Shown: positions 7,133-17,412, numbered from the stretch's first letter. The stretch: DNA of 34,146 bases from Candidatus Cryptobacteroides intestinipullorum (GCA_018711225.1 DVIP01000149.1:1-34146); one strand, 5' to 3'. Notes: generated from the letters alone by a model not told the origin. A program made the numbers and translations.

Positions 7133-10126
7133 ATGATACCTTTTCTGAAACGTGTGGCCTCGGCTTATTATGCCAGGGAGGACATTGAAAATATATGCTT
7201 TATTTTTCCGAACCGGCGTTCGGAAGTCTTTTTCGTCAAATATCTGTCGGACCTGGTCTGTGCGGAGAACCGTGCAGGGAAAAAACGGAAGCCGATGCTG
7301 GTGCCGGGGACCAGTACGGTTAATGATTTCATCTACGGGCTGTACGGAATCAGGCCTACGGACCGGGTTACGCTTCTGCTTGAACTGTATAAGGTTTATT
7401 GCGAAGTATTCCCCGGGGCGGAGCCTCTAGATGACTTTATTTTCTGGGGTGACATCATCATAGGGGATTTCAATGATGTCGACAAGTATATGGCTGACGC
7501 ATCACAGCTTTTTACCAATATCGCCGACCTGAAAAGCCTCCAGGATTCCTATGAGTACCTTACTGAACGCCAGAGGCAGGCGGTGGAGGCCTTTGTCAGT
7601 CATTTCAGCGACAGTTCCGGACGTCTTACCGTGGATTTGAAATCTGACAATCCCAAGGTCAAGGAAAAGTTCCTGCAGATATGGAACATGCTTTATCCGC
7701 TTTATGTTTCCTACAGGGAGCGTCTGGCCGGAAAGGGGATGGCATACGAAGGTATGGTCTACAGGAGAGTGGCCGAGAGGATGGTATCGGAATCTGCCGG
7801 TGCCGTACTTGAGAAGGCATTCCCGAGGGTTGCCAGGTATGTGTTCGTAGGACTGAATGCCCTGAACGAGTGCGAAAAGACGGTGATGAGGAAAATGCAG
7901 CAGTCTGCTCTGGCGGAGTTTTGCTGGGATTATTCCGGAAAAATGATCAGCGACCGCTATAACAAGTCATCGTTTTTCATGCGGGAAAACATAAAGGAGT
8001 TTCCCCAGACGGTGATGTTTGACGAGGATGATTCTCCCGTCCCGGAAATTAGGGTGATAAGTGTCCCTTCCACCGTAGGCCAGGTGAAGCTGCTCCCAGG
8101 AATCTTCCGTGAAATAGCCGGGCTTTATACCGGAGGCGATTTGTCCAGAGTTGGAGTACTTTCGCAGGACAGCCTGGAAAATGTGGCTGACTGCGCTGTG
8201 GTCCTGCCTGACGAAAACCTCCTGATGCCGGTGCTGAATACCATTCCTTATGAAATCAGGGACATAAATGTGACTATGGGATATCCTCTGTCTTCCGGTT
8301 CATTCTACATGTTCATGGAACTTGTGGCCGGGGCGCAGATGAACATGCGCAGGAAAGGAGATGTATGGTATTTCTATCACAAACAGGTCAGATCGGTCTT
8401 CTCTGACAGCATATTCAGGACGGCAGCCGGCAAGGACGGGCAAAAACTGATGGAGGAAATAAAATCGGCAGGACAGTCGTACATTCCGGCGTCCGCGCTT
8501 GATGCGGGGGGAATATTCTCCGTAGTGTTCCGCCCTGCGGTTACCGACAGGACGGCTGCTTCCGCAGAGGTCACTGACGCCCTGGCTTCATATCTTCTGG
8601 AAGTTATCGAGTCTTCAGTATCATCCCTGCGAGGCAGCGCTGCAGACAGACTTGAACTGGAGTCTGCCGCGGAATTTCACAGAACGGTGAAATCCTTGAT
8701 GCGGATGCATCTGGAAGTCAGGCCGCAGACATGGCTGCGGGTGTTGAAACAGATACTCCAGCCTGTGTCTGTCCCATTCAAGGGTGAGCCGCTGCAGGGA
8801 TTGCAGATAATGGGCCCTCTGGAGACCAGGGCTCTGGATTTCGGGAATCTGGTTATAATGTCTGCCAATGAGGGGATTTTCCCAAGACGCAGCGTTTCCT
8901 CATCGTTTATTCCGCCGGAACTGCGCAGAGGTTTCGGACTTCCTACATACGAATACCAGGATGCGGTATGGGCCTATTATTTCTACAGGATGTTGTCCAG
9001 GGCGAAGAATGTGTGGCTGTTGTACGATTCCAGGACAGAGGGCCTCAAGTCCGGTGAGGAAAGCCGGTATATCAAGCAGCTCCAGTATCATTTCCGTATT
9101 CCGCTGAAAAGATATGTCGTGAGTGCCGCATTGGCTGAGATGCCTTCGGCAGGCTTTGTGCCGAAGACGGAGGAAGATGTCAAGACGCTGGAAAACCTCG
9201 AATATTCCGCCAGCTCTCTGCTGGAATACATGAGTTGTCCCGCCAGATTCTTCTATCATAAGGTAAAGGGCCTGGGCCGGGAAGAGGATGTGGCGGAGGA
9301 ACTGGATGCCGGACTTTTCGGCACGGTCTACCATGAGGTGATGAGGTGTCTTTATCTGGGCGAAGACGCCATGAAGTCGGACCTTTCCGCTTCCGAGTGG
9401 GCAGGACAGGCTCCTTCCGGCTCCGTTTTGGATGAGGTGTCGGGAACGTGGATAAAGTCATGGCTTGGCAGGACGCCTGAAATACGGGAGAAGGTCAGGA
9501 AGGTCATGATGCGCGAGCTTAATACCATAGACATAACGGGAAAGAACCTGGTTACCATGGATGTGATAGTGCAGTATGTCATGAAGACCCTTTCCGCCGA
9601 TCTGGAGCTTCTCAAACGGTCAGGACGCGGAAGTTTCCGCATAATCGGGCTTGAAAAGTATTTCAGAATCAGGTACGACGGCTTTACGATACATGGTATA
9701 GTGGACAGGATAGACAGTTTTTCGGACGGAGAAATAAGGGTGGTGGACTACAAGACCGGAAATGTGGATGACAGGGAACTGGCGGCGCTTTACGGCCCTC
9801 CTTCCAGGACGGCTGAGGCAGTCTACCATTCCGCCACGAAGAAACAGCGTCCCGGCATAGCCTTCCAGCTTTATATTTATGACAAGTTCATGTCGGAAGA
9901 CCCTGTGCTGTCGGGATATTCCCTGTCCAATGCGGTCTATTCCACGAGGCGGCTTTTCAGGGAACTGCCTGATAGCTTTAGTGTGGCCGGGGACTTCGTT
10001 CCGGAGATGGATTCCGGACTTTCGGAGCTGTTCAGGGAAATGACGGACATTTCAGTCCCGTTCAGACTTACGGATGACACTGATGTCTGCAGGAATTGTG
10101 ACTTCAAATCTATTTGCGGAAGATGA
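7133..10126 (+). CDS. addB: AddB-like subunit: PD-(D/E)XK nuclease with iron-sulfur cluster, inactive helicase fold
   Basis: A 997-residue partner of AddA in double-strand-break end processing. The C-terminal nuclease keeps H734 (GTVYHEV), D858 (VDRID), D872 and K874 (VDYKTG) and the following Q-x3-Y (AFQLYIY). Four cysteines, C702 and C986-x2-C989-x5-C995, match the iron-staple cluster of AddB nucleases. The N-terminal region has the helicase-like fold but no Walker A; the equivalent site reads FIFPNRRSEVFF, as in Bacteroides homologues. The start at 7133 fits those homologues, which begin with a similar MxPFLxxVA; an in-frame ATG at 7076 would add 19 unconserved residues and lies upstream of the -7 box. 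Its stop overlaps the addA start as ATGA. Confidence 0.9.
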   Translation: MIPFLKRVASAYYAREDIENICFIFPNRRSEVFFVKYLSDLVCAENRAGKKRKPMLVPGTSTVNDFIYGLYGIRPTDRVTLLLELYKVYCEVFPGAEPLDDFIFWGDIIIGDFNDVDKYMADASQLFTNIADLKSLQDSYEYLTERQRQAVEAFVSHFSDSSGRLTVDLKSDNPKVKEKFLQIWNMLYPLYVSYRERLAGKGMAYEGMVYRRVAERMVSESAGAVLEKAFPRVARYVFVGLNALNECEKTVMRKMQQSALAEFCWDYSGKMISDRYNKSSFFMRENIKEFPQTVMFDEDDSPVPEIRVISVPSTVGQVKLLPGIFREIAGLYTGGDLSRVGVLSQDSLENVADCAVVLPDENLLMPVLNTIPYEIRDINVTMGYPLSSGSFYMFMELVAGAQMNMRRKGDVWYFYHKQVRSVFSDSIFRTAAGKDGQKLMEEIKSAGQSYIPASALDAGGIFSVVFRPAVTDRTAASAEVTDALASYLLEVIESSVSSLRGSAADRLELESAAEFHRTVKSLMRMHLEVRPQTWLRVLKQILQPVSVPFKGEPLQGLQIMGPLETRALDFGNLVIMSANEGIFPRRSVSSSFIPPELRRGFGLPTYEYQDAVWAYYFYRMLSRAKNVWLLYDSRTEGLKSGEESRYIKQLQYHFRIPLKRYVVSAALAEMPSAGFVPKTEEDVKTLENLEYSASSLLEYMSCPARFFYHKVKGLGREEDVAEELDAGLFGTVYHEVMRCLYLGEDAMKSDLSASEWAGQAPSGSVLDEVSGTWIKSWLGRTPEIREKVRKVMMRELNTIDITGKNLVTMDVIVQYVMKTLSADLELLKRSGRGSFRIIGLEKYFRIRYDGFTIHGIVDRIDSFSDGEIRVVDYKTGNVDDRELAALYGPPSRTAEAVYHSATKKQRPGIAFQLYIYDKFMSEDPVLSGYSLSNAVYSTRRLFRELPDSFSVAGDFVPEMDSGLSELFREMTDISVPFRLTDDTDVCRNCDFKSICGR

Positions 10127-13100
10127 TACAGATAATGAAGGCTTCGGCAGGTTCCGGAAAAACCTTCAACCTTGCCAGAAAGTACATAACCCTCCTGTTC
10201 CGGAAAAACGACCGGACGGCATACAGGCATATCCTGGCTGTCACCTTTACGAACAAGGCGACGGACGAAATGAAAAACCGCATTCTGAAAGAGCTTTTCA
10301 TACTGTCTTCCGACCCGCTGTCTTCAGGGTATCTGAAATGGTTCATGCCGTGGCGTTTTACTGAAGAGCAGCTTGGTGATGTGGAGCCGGACGATATTGT
10401 CAGGGAACTCCCCGGCAGACCCGGAGAGGAAATCACGGCCGAAAGTCTCAGGGACTGTGCCAGGGAAATGCTGTGCAATATACTTCACGATTACAGTGCA
10501 TTCTCTGTCAGTACCATAGACAAGTTTTTCCAGCAGACACTCAAGGCTTTTTCGAGGGAAATAGGGCAGTTTTCATCCTATCAGGTAGAACTGGACAAGG
10601 ATGCCCTGATAAGCGAAACCGTGGACAGGATATTCGATTCCCTGACAGATGAAGACGCTCCACTCCTGAAATGGCTGACTGACTGTGCCATTTCCCAGGT
10701 GGAGAACGGGGGATCATACGATATCACCAAAAGTCTGGAAAGGATGGCCTCCAGACTGAAATCAGACGAATACAGGGATGCTGCCGAAGAGAACGGAATA
10801 GACGAGGATGCCATGTACTCTTACGGGAATCTGCAGAAGATAAGGGAACTGTGCGCTTCCGTCACGGATTCGTTCCTGCGTGAATTGGGGGAAAAGGCTG
10901 AGGCTGTCTCCCGCGCGATATCTGACTGCGGCCTTTCGTATTCCGATTTCTATGGAGGATTCCCGAAGGTTCTGGACAAATATACCGGTCTGGGGAGGAA
11001 TGACGAAGTCAAGGCACCTGATACTTTTCTTAAAAGGGCACCTGACCGCAGCCTCTGGTTTTCGAAGGCTTCCATGAAAAAGAATGGAGAGAAGGCGGAA
11101 GGGCTTGAAGTCTGGTTCGATGATTTCTGCAGCCTTTTCGGGACACCGTTCAAGGAATACAATACGGCCAGGAAGATTGCCGGACAGCTATATGAACTGG
11201 GGCTTTATGCGGATATCGGCCGCGAGTTCGGCGAGGTGCTCAAGGACAGGAATGTGCTGGGTATAGATGATTCGAACCGGATATTGAAAGACATTATAGA
11301 CGGGGCTGATGCTCCTTTCGTGTATGAAAAGATAGGGGTAAGGTACGAGAATTTCCTGTTGGACGAATTTCAGGACACCTCCAGGGTGCAATGGGAGAAT
11401 TTCCGTCCTTTGCTGTCGAACAGTGATTCACAGAATTTCGAGAATCTGATTGTAGGCGACGTCAAGCAGAGCATATACAGGTGGCGCGGGTCCGAATGGA
11501 AACTTCTGCAGGAAACCCTGGAGAAGGAGATGGGACATTGCCGCACTACCGTGCTTGACAGGAATTTCAGGAGTCTTGGCAATATAGTGGATTTCAACAA
11601 TGCTTTTTTCCCGTATGCGGCACGGATGCTTGATTCCGTCTATGGCGAAGGAAATGTCGTTTCCGATCTCTATTCGGATGTGGAGCAGACGGCGGCATCG
11701 AAGTCCTCGTGTCGCGGAGTCGTGGATGTGTCTTTCTGCAATGAAGACGCACAGCCCGGCCTCATTCTGAAAGTCATAGAGGATCTTCGCCGGGCAGGTG
11801 CAGGATACGGGGACATCGCGGTGCTGGTCAGGAAGAACAGGTCAGGGGCGGAAGTGGCCGAGTTCCTGATACGGAATTCCATACCTGTCGTCACCGATGA
11901 TTCCCTGATGGTCAAGTCTTCCGGTATGGTGAGACGGCTTGTTTCGCTTATGGCCTGCATGGACAATCCCCGCAATACTGTGGACAGCTATCTGGCCGGC
12001 AGTTTGGATATGGAGTTTCCTGACAAATACAGGTCGCTGCCGGATCTGTGCGAGTCTCTCGTCAGGTCGCTCAGACGTCATGATGAAGCGGGATTCGATG
12101 CCGAAGCCACTTATGTCCAGTCTTTCGTGGACTGTGTGCTGGAATATTCCGCCAGAAACGGAAATTCCCTGCATGATTTCCTGGAATACTGGGAAGGAGT
12201 GGAACCTTCCATAAATTCTCCCGCATTGTCTGATTCCGTAAGAATCATCACTGTGCACAAGTCGAAAGGCCTTGATTTCAAGTATGTCATTTTTCCTTTT
12301 GCGGAGACGGTGTCCATGTTCTCTCCGTCAGATGTGTGGTGCAGTCCTGACTTCAGCGGTACGGTGCTGGAGCCTGCAGGCCGCGGACTGTATGACATCA
12401 GGCTTTCCAATGCCAGCACTCATACATTTTTCGACAGGGACTTCCGGAGGGAGAGGCTCATGCAGTATATAGACGGGATAAACCTGTTTTATGTGGCCTT
12501 GACAAGGGCCGTGAAGGGTATGCATGTTATTGCCGGAATGCCATCTTCCGGGTTCCTCAAGACAGAAAATGCCGATGTCCCGGATTTCAGGGACATGAGC
12601 CAGATATTGTATGTATATCTGCACAGATACGGTACGGCTTTCGGATTCAGGGAGGGTGAGTACAGGAGCGAGGATGTGCCGGAGTCATTCAGATTCGGGG
12701 ACATGCCGGAGTCCTGGGATGAAAACGGACGTCCGGCAGCGCATGAACAGCTTCCGTCGGCATATCCTTCTTTCGAATTGAATCCTGAATACGGGGAGGA
12801 CGGCGCACCTGTCAGGGACAGGCTTGTTTTCAGTACCGACAGCGGGGATTATTTTTCGGAGGAAGGGAAATCCGGCCTTTATTCGTCCGGAAGATTGCGG
12901 GGTATTATCCTGCACAGGATTCTTTCTTCAGTGGAGAAGGCTGCAGATCTGCATAAGGCTGTTTCGGATGCGGTGGCTGACGGATTCCTGGATGCGCAGG
13001 GAGCGGACGAAGCCGAGATGATTCTTTCTGAAAAGCTGGAAAGCATATCTTCCAGAGGCTGGTTCGGTGATTCCGGCGTCACGGTCTTCAACGAAGTGCC

Positions 13101-13338
13101 GATGATAGATTCGGACGGAAGGATATACAGGCCGGACAGGGTGCTTGTCCATGATGACGGAAGCGTGACAGTCATTGACTACAAATTCGGGGAAAAGGAG
13201 GCTTCCCACAGAAGACAGATCATGCACTATGCGGACATGTGGAGACGCAGGGGCTGCAGTGATGTCAGGGCATACCTGTGGTATGTGACGGCCGGTGAGG
13301 TCGAGGATGTCCGGATTGTTTTATTTGACGGAAAGTAG
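10123..13338 (+). CDS. addA: AddA-like UvrD-family helicase-nuclease
   Basis: A 1071-residue ATP-dependent DNA helicase with nuclease. Walker A is KASAGSGKT (residues 6-14); DEFQDT begins at D414; then VGDVKQSIYRWRGSEW (motif III region), LDRNFRS (motif IV), VHKSKG (H712, motif V) and LFYVALTRA (motif VI). The C-terminal PD-(D/E)XK nuclease has H in GIILHRIL, D1005 (YRPDRV), D1019 and K1021 (VIDYKFG). With AddB this makes a complete two-nuclease machine that loads recombinase at broken ends. The start at 10123 (MIQIMKASAGSGKT) overlaps the addB stop as ATGA and fits homologues, which place the P-loop within the first 15 residues; the ATG at 10114 is less likely. Confidence 0.93.
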   Translation: MIQIMKASAGSGKTFNLARKYITLLFRKNDRTAYRHILAVTFTNKATDEMKNRILKELFILSSDPLSSGYLKWFMPWRFTEEQLGDVEPDDIVRELPGRPGEEITAESLRDCAREMLCNILHDYSAFSVSTIDKFFQQTLKAFSREIGQFSSYQVELDKDALISETVDRIFDSLTDEDAPLLKWLTDCAISQVENGGSYDITKSLERMASRLKSDEYRDAAEENGIDEDAMYSYGNLQKIRELCASVTDSFLRELGEKAEAVSRAISDCGLSYSDFYGGFPKVLDKYTGLGRNDEVKAPDTFLKRAPDRSLWFSKASMKKNGEKAEGLEVWFDDFCSLFGTPFKEYNTARKIAGQLYELGLYADIGREFGEVLKDRNVLGIDDSNRILKDIIDGADAPFVYEKIGVRYENFLLDEFQDTSRVQWENFRPLLSNSDSQNFENLIVGDVKQSIYRWRGSEWKLLQETLEKEMGHCRTTVLDRNFRSLGNIVDFNNAFFPYAARMLDSVYGEGNVVSDLYSDVEQTAASKSSCRGVVDVSFCNEDAQPGLILKVIEDLRRAGAGYGDIAVLVRKNRSGAEVAEFLIRNSIPVVTDDSLMVKSSGMVRRLVSLMACMDNPRNTVDSYLAGSLDMEFPDKYRSLPDLCESLVRSLRRHDEAGFDAEATYVQSFVDCVLEYSARNGNSLHDFLEYWEGVEPSINSPALSDSVRIITVHKSKGLDFKYVIFPFAETVSMFSPSDVWCSPDFSGTVLEPAGRGLYDIRLSNASTHTFFDRDFRRERLMQYIDGINLFYVALTRAVKGMHVIAGMPSSGFLKTENADVPDFRDMSQILYVYLHRYGTAFGFREGEYRSEDVPESFRFGDMPESWDENGRPAAHEQLPSAYPSFELNPEYGEDGAPVRDRLVFSTDSGDYFSEEGKSGLYSSGRLRGIILHRILSSVEKAADLHKAVSDAVADGFLDAQGADEAEMILSEKLESISSRGWFGDSGVTVFNEVPMIDSDGRIYRPDRVLVHDDGSVTVIDYKFGEKEASHRRQIMHYADMWRRRGCSDVRAYLWYVTAGEVEDVRIVLFDGK

Positions 13339-13346
13339 TATATTTG
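13316..13346 (+). promoter_or_regulatory. Promoter of the DUF4290 gene
   Basis: TATATTTG (13339-13346) matches the -7 consensus and a TTG (13316-13318) lies 20 bases upstream. The -7 box begins directly after the addA stop codon. The leader would be about 22 bases. Confidence 0.6.
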
Positions 13347-13374
13347 TACGATATACATTTGAAGAACTGTTATC

Positions 13375-14049
13375 ATGGATAATACTGAAGAGATAAAGAA
13401 TACTACTCCGAGTCTGAAATACAATACGCAGAAACGCAGGCTTCAGCTGCCGGAATACGGACGCAATGTCCAGAAAATGATAGATTATGTGAAGTCGATT
13501 CCTGACAGGGAAGAACGGAACAGGCAGGCCAGGGCCGTGATAGAAGTGATGGAGACTGTGAATCCGCAGGTTCATCTTCAGGAAGACTATGAGCATAAGC
13601 TGTGGGACCACATGTATATAATTTCGGGTTTCGACCTTGATGTGGATTCCCCTTATCCTGCGCCCAAGCCGGAGGAACTTTCCACTCCCCCTGTGGATAT
13701 AAAAATCCGGAGGACGCCTGTGAAGATAGCCCATTACGGAAAGAATATCGAGAATATCATAAACCTCATAGCAGAAAAAGAGGACGGGGAGACCAAGGAT
13801 GCCATGATACGTTCCATAGCCCTGTACATGAGGCAGCAGTTTCTTATATGGAACAAGGACAGCGTATCGGACGAGACTATTTTCAATGATATAGTGAAAC
13901 TGTCCGGGGGCCGCATAAAGATACCTGAGGGGCTGCACCTGAACAGGATATCCGGCGACCAGAATTTTTCAAGGCCCGGCGTCAGCGGCATGAAGTCGAG
14001 GAACATGCTCCGCCAGAAGTCCAACCGCCAGAAAAACAACAGGAAATAA
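13375..14049 (+). CDS. DUF4290 family protein, function unknown
   Basis: A 224-residue protein with no signal or membrane segment. Its N-terminal half has the features I know from DUF4290, a conserved Bacteroidota family: KYNTQKRRLQLPEYGRNVQKM (abridged: LPEYGRN), DREERNRQA and HKLWDHMYIISGFDLDVDSPYP. A second YGKNIENIINLI at about 125-137 echoes the first YGRNVQKMIDYV, hinting at an internal repeat. The C-terminus is basic and Ser/Asn-rich (RQKSNRQKNNRK), which might contact nucleic acid. It lies between addA and ftsK with its own promoter and 26 bases before ftsK. No biochemical role is known to me. Confidence 0.85.
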   Translation: MDNTEEIKNTTPSLKYNTQKRRLQLPEYGRNVQKMIDYVKSIPDREERNRQARAVIEVMETVNPQVHLQEDYEHKLWDHMYIISGFDLDVDSPYPAPKPEELSTPPVDIKIRRTPVKIAHYGKNIENIINLIAEKEDGETKDAMIRSIALYMRQQFLIWNKDSVSDETIFNDIVKLSGGRIKIPEGLHLNRISGDQNFSRPGVSGMKSRNMLRQKSNRQKNNRK

Positions 14050-14075
14050 TCTCCGGAAGGTTTCAGGAAAGTGTT

Positions 14076-16688
14076 ATGGCACAGCAGCAGAAGAAGAAAA
14101 CAGAGAAGAAGTCTGCCGGGACACCGGCCGGAAAACCGGTGAGAAAACCATTTTCCGGCCTGACAAGTCTTGACGAGAACAAGAAGAAGATACTCAGAAA
14201 GGTAGCCGGTCTTGTCCTCGGGGCTTTTGCTGTCTTTACTTTTCTGGCCGTATTTTCATATCTGTTTACCTGGAAGACCGACCAGAGTCTTCTTTCAGAC
14301 CCTGAGATGATGGGGCAGGATGCTGATGTGAGGAATCTGGCCGGAAAACTCGGTTACAAATGGTCCCTTTTCCTGGTGTCCGGCTGCTTCGGCCTGGGTA
14401 GTTTTGCCATTGTCTATATGATAGGCGCGTGTGCTTACCGTCTTGTTTTTGACAAGGAAGGTCCGTCCTGTCTGCGTCTGTCTCTTGTCTCCATAGCCGG
14501 AGCTTTCGTGTTTTCCCTGCTTCTGGCATTCTTCTCGGATGTTTTCGGATGTCCGTCAGCTTTCGGAGGCGGTTTGGGAGGTGATTGCGGAGCTGTCGTC
14601 GTGGCGGTTCTGGAGAATCTTACCGGTCATATAGTCTCTTTCATTTTCATTCTGATACTCATCGTGATGTGGCTTTTGCTGGTGAGCGGAAGATTCTCCC
14701 GCTGGCTTTCAAGGCTGGGTGAGAAGAAGGAAAAGTCTGCAGCGGCCGCAGAGACCGGTGCCGCGCCGGAGGAGGAAACATTGTATGGAGAAACATCCGC
14801 TGAAAGCAGGCCGTTCCCGGATCCGGACGAGGCTGAAGATTCGGACAGTGTATTGGCGGCCGGACAGGATTCTGACTGGGAAGCCGGAGATATCGGTCTC
14901 AGGGCGGGGTATGACGGCATTGACCTGGAAGAAGACAACAGCGATGCCTATGAAGACACCTCCAGATGCGGGGACGGCAGATATGGGGAGGATCAGGAAC
15001 AATACCGTGCAGATGAAACGGATGCTCCGTCGCCGGAAATCCAGGATATTCCGGACGGAGAGAACAGCGGCCTCGAGGTGGTGAAGGGAGATGATTTTTC
15101 TGCAAGAATCACCAAGGACCTTCCGAGAATAAATGTCAGGGACGAACTGGAAAAATACCAGTTCCCGCCGCTTAGCCTTCTGGAAGACTATGCGTCCGGG
15201 CGTCATGAGGTGGCTTCGGAGGAACTTGAAAGGAACAACAACAAAATCCGCGCGACACTTCTCAGCTACAAGATACAGGTCGACAAGGTGACGGCCTGCG
15301 TAGGACCTACCGTTACATTGTATAAGGTGGTGCCGGCACCGGGAGTCAAGATTTCCGCGATAAAGAACCTGGAGCAGGATATAGCCATGTCCCTGAATGC
15401 GAAAGGTGTCAGGGTGGTGAGCCTGTCCGATTCAGTGGGGATCGAGGTGGCCAACGACTATCCTTCGATAGTCCCGCTGAAGTCCATGCTCAATGATCCT
15501 GCCTTCAGGGAAAGCAAGGCAGAGCTGCCCGTAGCCATAGGATATACCATCACCCAGAAAGTCAAGGTGTTCGACCTGACGGATGCACCGCATCTTCTGG
15601 TGGCCGGAGCGACCAAGCAGGGCAAGTCAGTCGGCCTGAATGTCATAGTGACTTCGCTTCTGTACTGCAAGCATCCTTCGGAGCTGAAATTCGTCTTCAT
15701 TGATCCGAAGATGGTAGAATTTACAGTCTATTCCAAGCTTCTGAAGCACTATCTGGCCGTAATGCCTGATTCTGCTGATGAAAGGGAGGAAATGGAGAAT
15801 GCCGTAGTCAAGTTCCCGGACCAGGCGGAAAAAGTCCTCCGCTCCCTCTGTATTGAGATGGACAACCGTTACATGCTTTTCAACAAGGCAGTGGTGAACA
15901 ACATCAAACTGTATAATGACAAATACCGGGACAGGCATCTGCTGCCTACGGAAGGGCATCGCTACATGCCGTATATCGTAGTCGTGATAGACGAATATTC
16001 GGACCTCCTGATGACTGGAGGCATGGGAGGAAACGCGAAGAAGGTGTCCCAGAGCATAACCAACTCAATCATCCGTCTTGCGCAGAAAGGCCGTGCTGCC
16101 GGCATACATGTCATCATCGCCACGCAGAGGCCGTCCGTAGATGTCATAACGAGTGTCATCAAGGCCAATTTCCCGGCCAGAATAGCTTTCAGGACGTCTT
16201 CAAGAGGCGATTCCACTACTATCATCGGTTCTCCGGGGGCAGTGAATCTGATAGGAAAGGGAGACATGCTTTATTATTCGGGAATTGATTCCGAGCGAAT
16301 CCAGTGTGCCATGGTCAGCCTGAAGGAAATAGACAATATTACCAGGTTCATCGCTGACCAGCAGGGGTACAGGAAGAGTTTCAATACACCGTATTACCTT
16401 CCTCCTGTGGATTCGGCTGATGACGAGTCTGGAAACGGAGGCATGATTGACATGCAGAATCTCGACAATATGTTTGAGGAAGCGGCCAAACTGGTCGTGA
16501 TTTCGCAGCAGGGCTCCACTTCCGCACTCCAGAGGAAGCTCGGTCTCGGATATGCAAGGGCGGGAAAGATAATGGACCAGCTGGAAGCTGCCGGCATAGT
16601 GGGGCCTCAGGAAGGCTCCAAGCCTCGCCAGGTTCTCGTGCAGGACATGAACAGTCTGGAGCCGATATTGAGATCATTCATAGGTTGA
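14076..16688 (+). CDS. ftsK: FtsK/SpoIIIE DNA translocase
   Basis: An 870-residue septal DNA pump that clears and aligns chromosome ends at division. Four N-terminal membrane segments lie at about 43-66, 96-122, 133-155 and 185-205. An acidic linker (about 225-340) replaces the long Pro/Gln linker of E. coli FtsK. The alpha/beta motor follows, with Walker A GATKQGKS at 511-518 and Walker B VVVIDEYSDLL (D639, E640). The last 65 residues are the winged-helix gamma domain (STSALQRKLGLGYARAGKIM), which reads KOPS-type polar sequences. The ATG is preceded by GGAAAG. The lolA-like gene follows after 7 bases, an order I know from other Bacteroidota. Confidence 0.97.
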   Translation: MAQQQKKKTEKKSAGTPAGKPVRKPFSGLTSLDENKKKILRKVAGLVLGAFAVFTFLAVFSYLFTWKTDQSLLSDPEMMGQDADVRNLAGKLGYKWSLFLVSGCFGLGSFAIVYMIGACAYRLVFDKEGPSCLRLSLVSIAGAFVFSLLLAFFSDVFGCPSAFGGGLGGDCGAVVVAVLENLTGHIVSFIFILILIVMWLLLVSGRFSRWLSRLGEKKEKSAAAAETGAAPEEETLYGETSAESRPFPDPDEAEDSDSVLAAGQDSDWEAGDIGLRAGYDGIDLEEDNSDAYEDTSRCGDGRYGEDQEQYRADETDAPSPEIQDIPDGENSGLEVVKGDDFSARITKDLPRINVRDELEKYQFPPLSLLEDYASGRHEVASEELERNNNKIRATLLSYKIQVDKVTACVGPTVTLYKVVPAPGVKISAIKNLEQDIAMSLNAKGVRVVSLSDSVGIEVANDYPSIVPLKSMLNDPAFRESKAELPVAIGYTITQKVKVFDLTDAPHLLVAGATKQGKSVGLNVIVTSLLYCKHPSELKFVFIDPKMVEFTVYSKLLKHYLAVMPDSADEREEMENAVVKFPDQAEKVLRSLCIEMDNRYMLFNKAVVNNIKLYNDKYRDRHLLPTEGHRYMPYIVVVIDEYSDLLMTGGMGGNAKKVSQSITNSIIRLAQKGRAAGIHVIIATQRPSVDVITSVIKANFPARIAFRTSSRGDSTTIIGSPGAVNLIGKGDMLYYSGIDSERIQCAMVSLKEIDNITRFIADQQGYRKSFNTPYYLPPVDSADDESGNGGMIDMQNLDNMFEEAAKLVVISQQGSTSALQRKLGLGYARAGKIMDQLEAAGIVGPQEGSKPRQVLVQDMNSLEPILRSFIG

Positions 16689-16695
16689 TACGACT

Positions 16696-17379
16696 ATGTC
16701 AGGCGTACGTCATATAATCATGGCCGTGTCCGCGGTGCTGCTGTGCATTTCCTCTTCAGGAACCGGCAGGACATCTTCCGGACTGTGGCCCATGTCAGGC
16801 AGCGGCGCTCCGGAACTGGAAATCCTGGACAGTTTCGTCGCATCCGTAAATGCTTCCCGTGTCAGTTTCGGATATGAATATACCATAGATGACGGAAGAA
16901 CGGAAATCCGCGGCAGCGGTTTCGTGGAAATGCAGGGAGATTCCTACAGGGCTGACGGTAATGGTCTTGAAGTTTTCTGCAACGGGAAATACCGTTGGAC
17001 AGTGGACCGGGAGAGCAGGGAAGTGGTGATTGAGTCCTATGATCCTGAGCATCCTGACTATGCCGTGAATCCTGCCGCTCTGCTGAAGTATTTCGGGCAG
17101 GCTTTCGAGGTGCGTGATTTCAGCCGTCCCGATCAGTCATCTGTAGAATACCTGCTGGAACCCGTGTCTAAGGACATGGACATGACTGACTTCATAATAA
17201 GGATTTCCGCGGACGGCAAATCACTTGTCAGTGCATCTTTCAGCACGGGACCCGGAACGTCTGCAGAATTTTCCGTTTCTTCATTTTCCTTTTCCCCTAA
17301 GCGTGAAGACGCAGACAGTTTCTTTTCTTTCGATGTGTCTGATCTGGATGACAGCTATATAGTTACAGACTTGAGATGA
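16696..17379 (+). CDS. lolA: LolA-like outer-membrane lipoprotein carrier
   Basis: A 227-residue periplasmic protein with a signal sequence (GVRHIIMAVSAVLLCISSS). The body has the LolA pattern: LDSFVASVNASRVSFGYEYTI, then GSGFVEMQGDSYRA, EVFCNGKYRWTVDRESREV and NPAALLKYF, that is, a beta sheet forming an open half-barrel that shields lipoprotein acyl chains between the inner-membrane Lol complex and the outer membrane. It starts 7 bases after ftsK and is probably cotranscribed. It would serve the several lipoproteins encoded nearby (ApbE, FISUMP and two FKBP proteins). Sequence similarity to E. coli LolA is low, so the call rests on pattern and on the ftsK linkage. Confidence 0.83.
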   Translation: MSGVRHIIMAVSAVLLCISSSGTGRTSSGLWPMSGSGAPELEILDSFVASVNASRVSFGYEYTIDDGRTEIRGSGFVEMQGDSYRADGNGLEVFCNGKYRWTVDRESREVVIESYDPEHPDYAVNPAALLKYFGQAFEVRDFSRPDQSSVEYLLEPVSKDMDMTDFIIRISADGKSLVSASFSTGPGTSAEFSVSSFSFSPKREDADSFFSFDVSDLDDSYIVTDLR

Positions 17380-17412
17380 AATAAGACGCCTTTGGTTCTT
17401 TCTGAATCCTCT

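Noticed and set aside
7133..13338. AddAB-like pair as a defence system
   Set aside because: Both genes match the housekeeping double-strand-break repair enzyme of Bacteroidota, with no toxin, sensor or mobile-element genes around.
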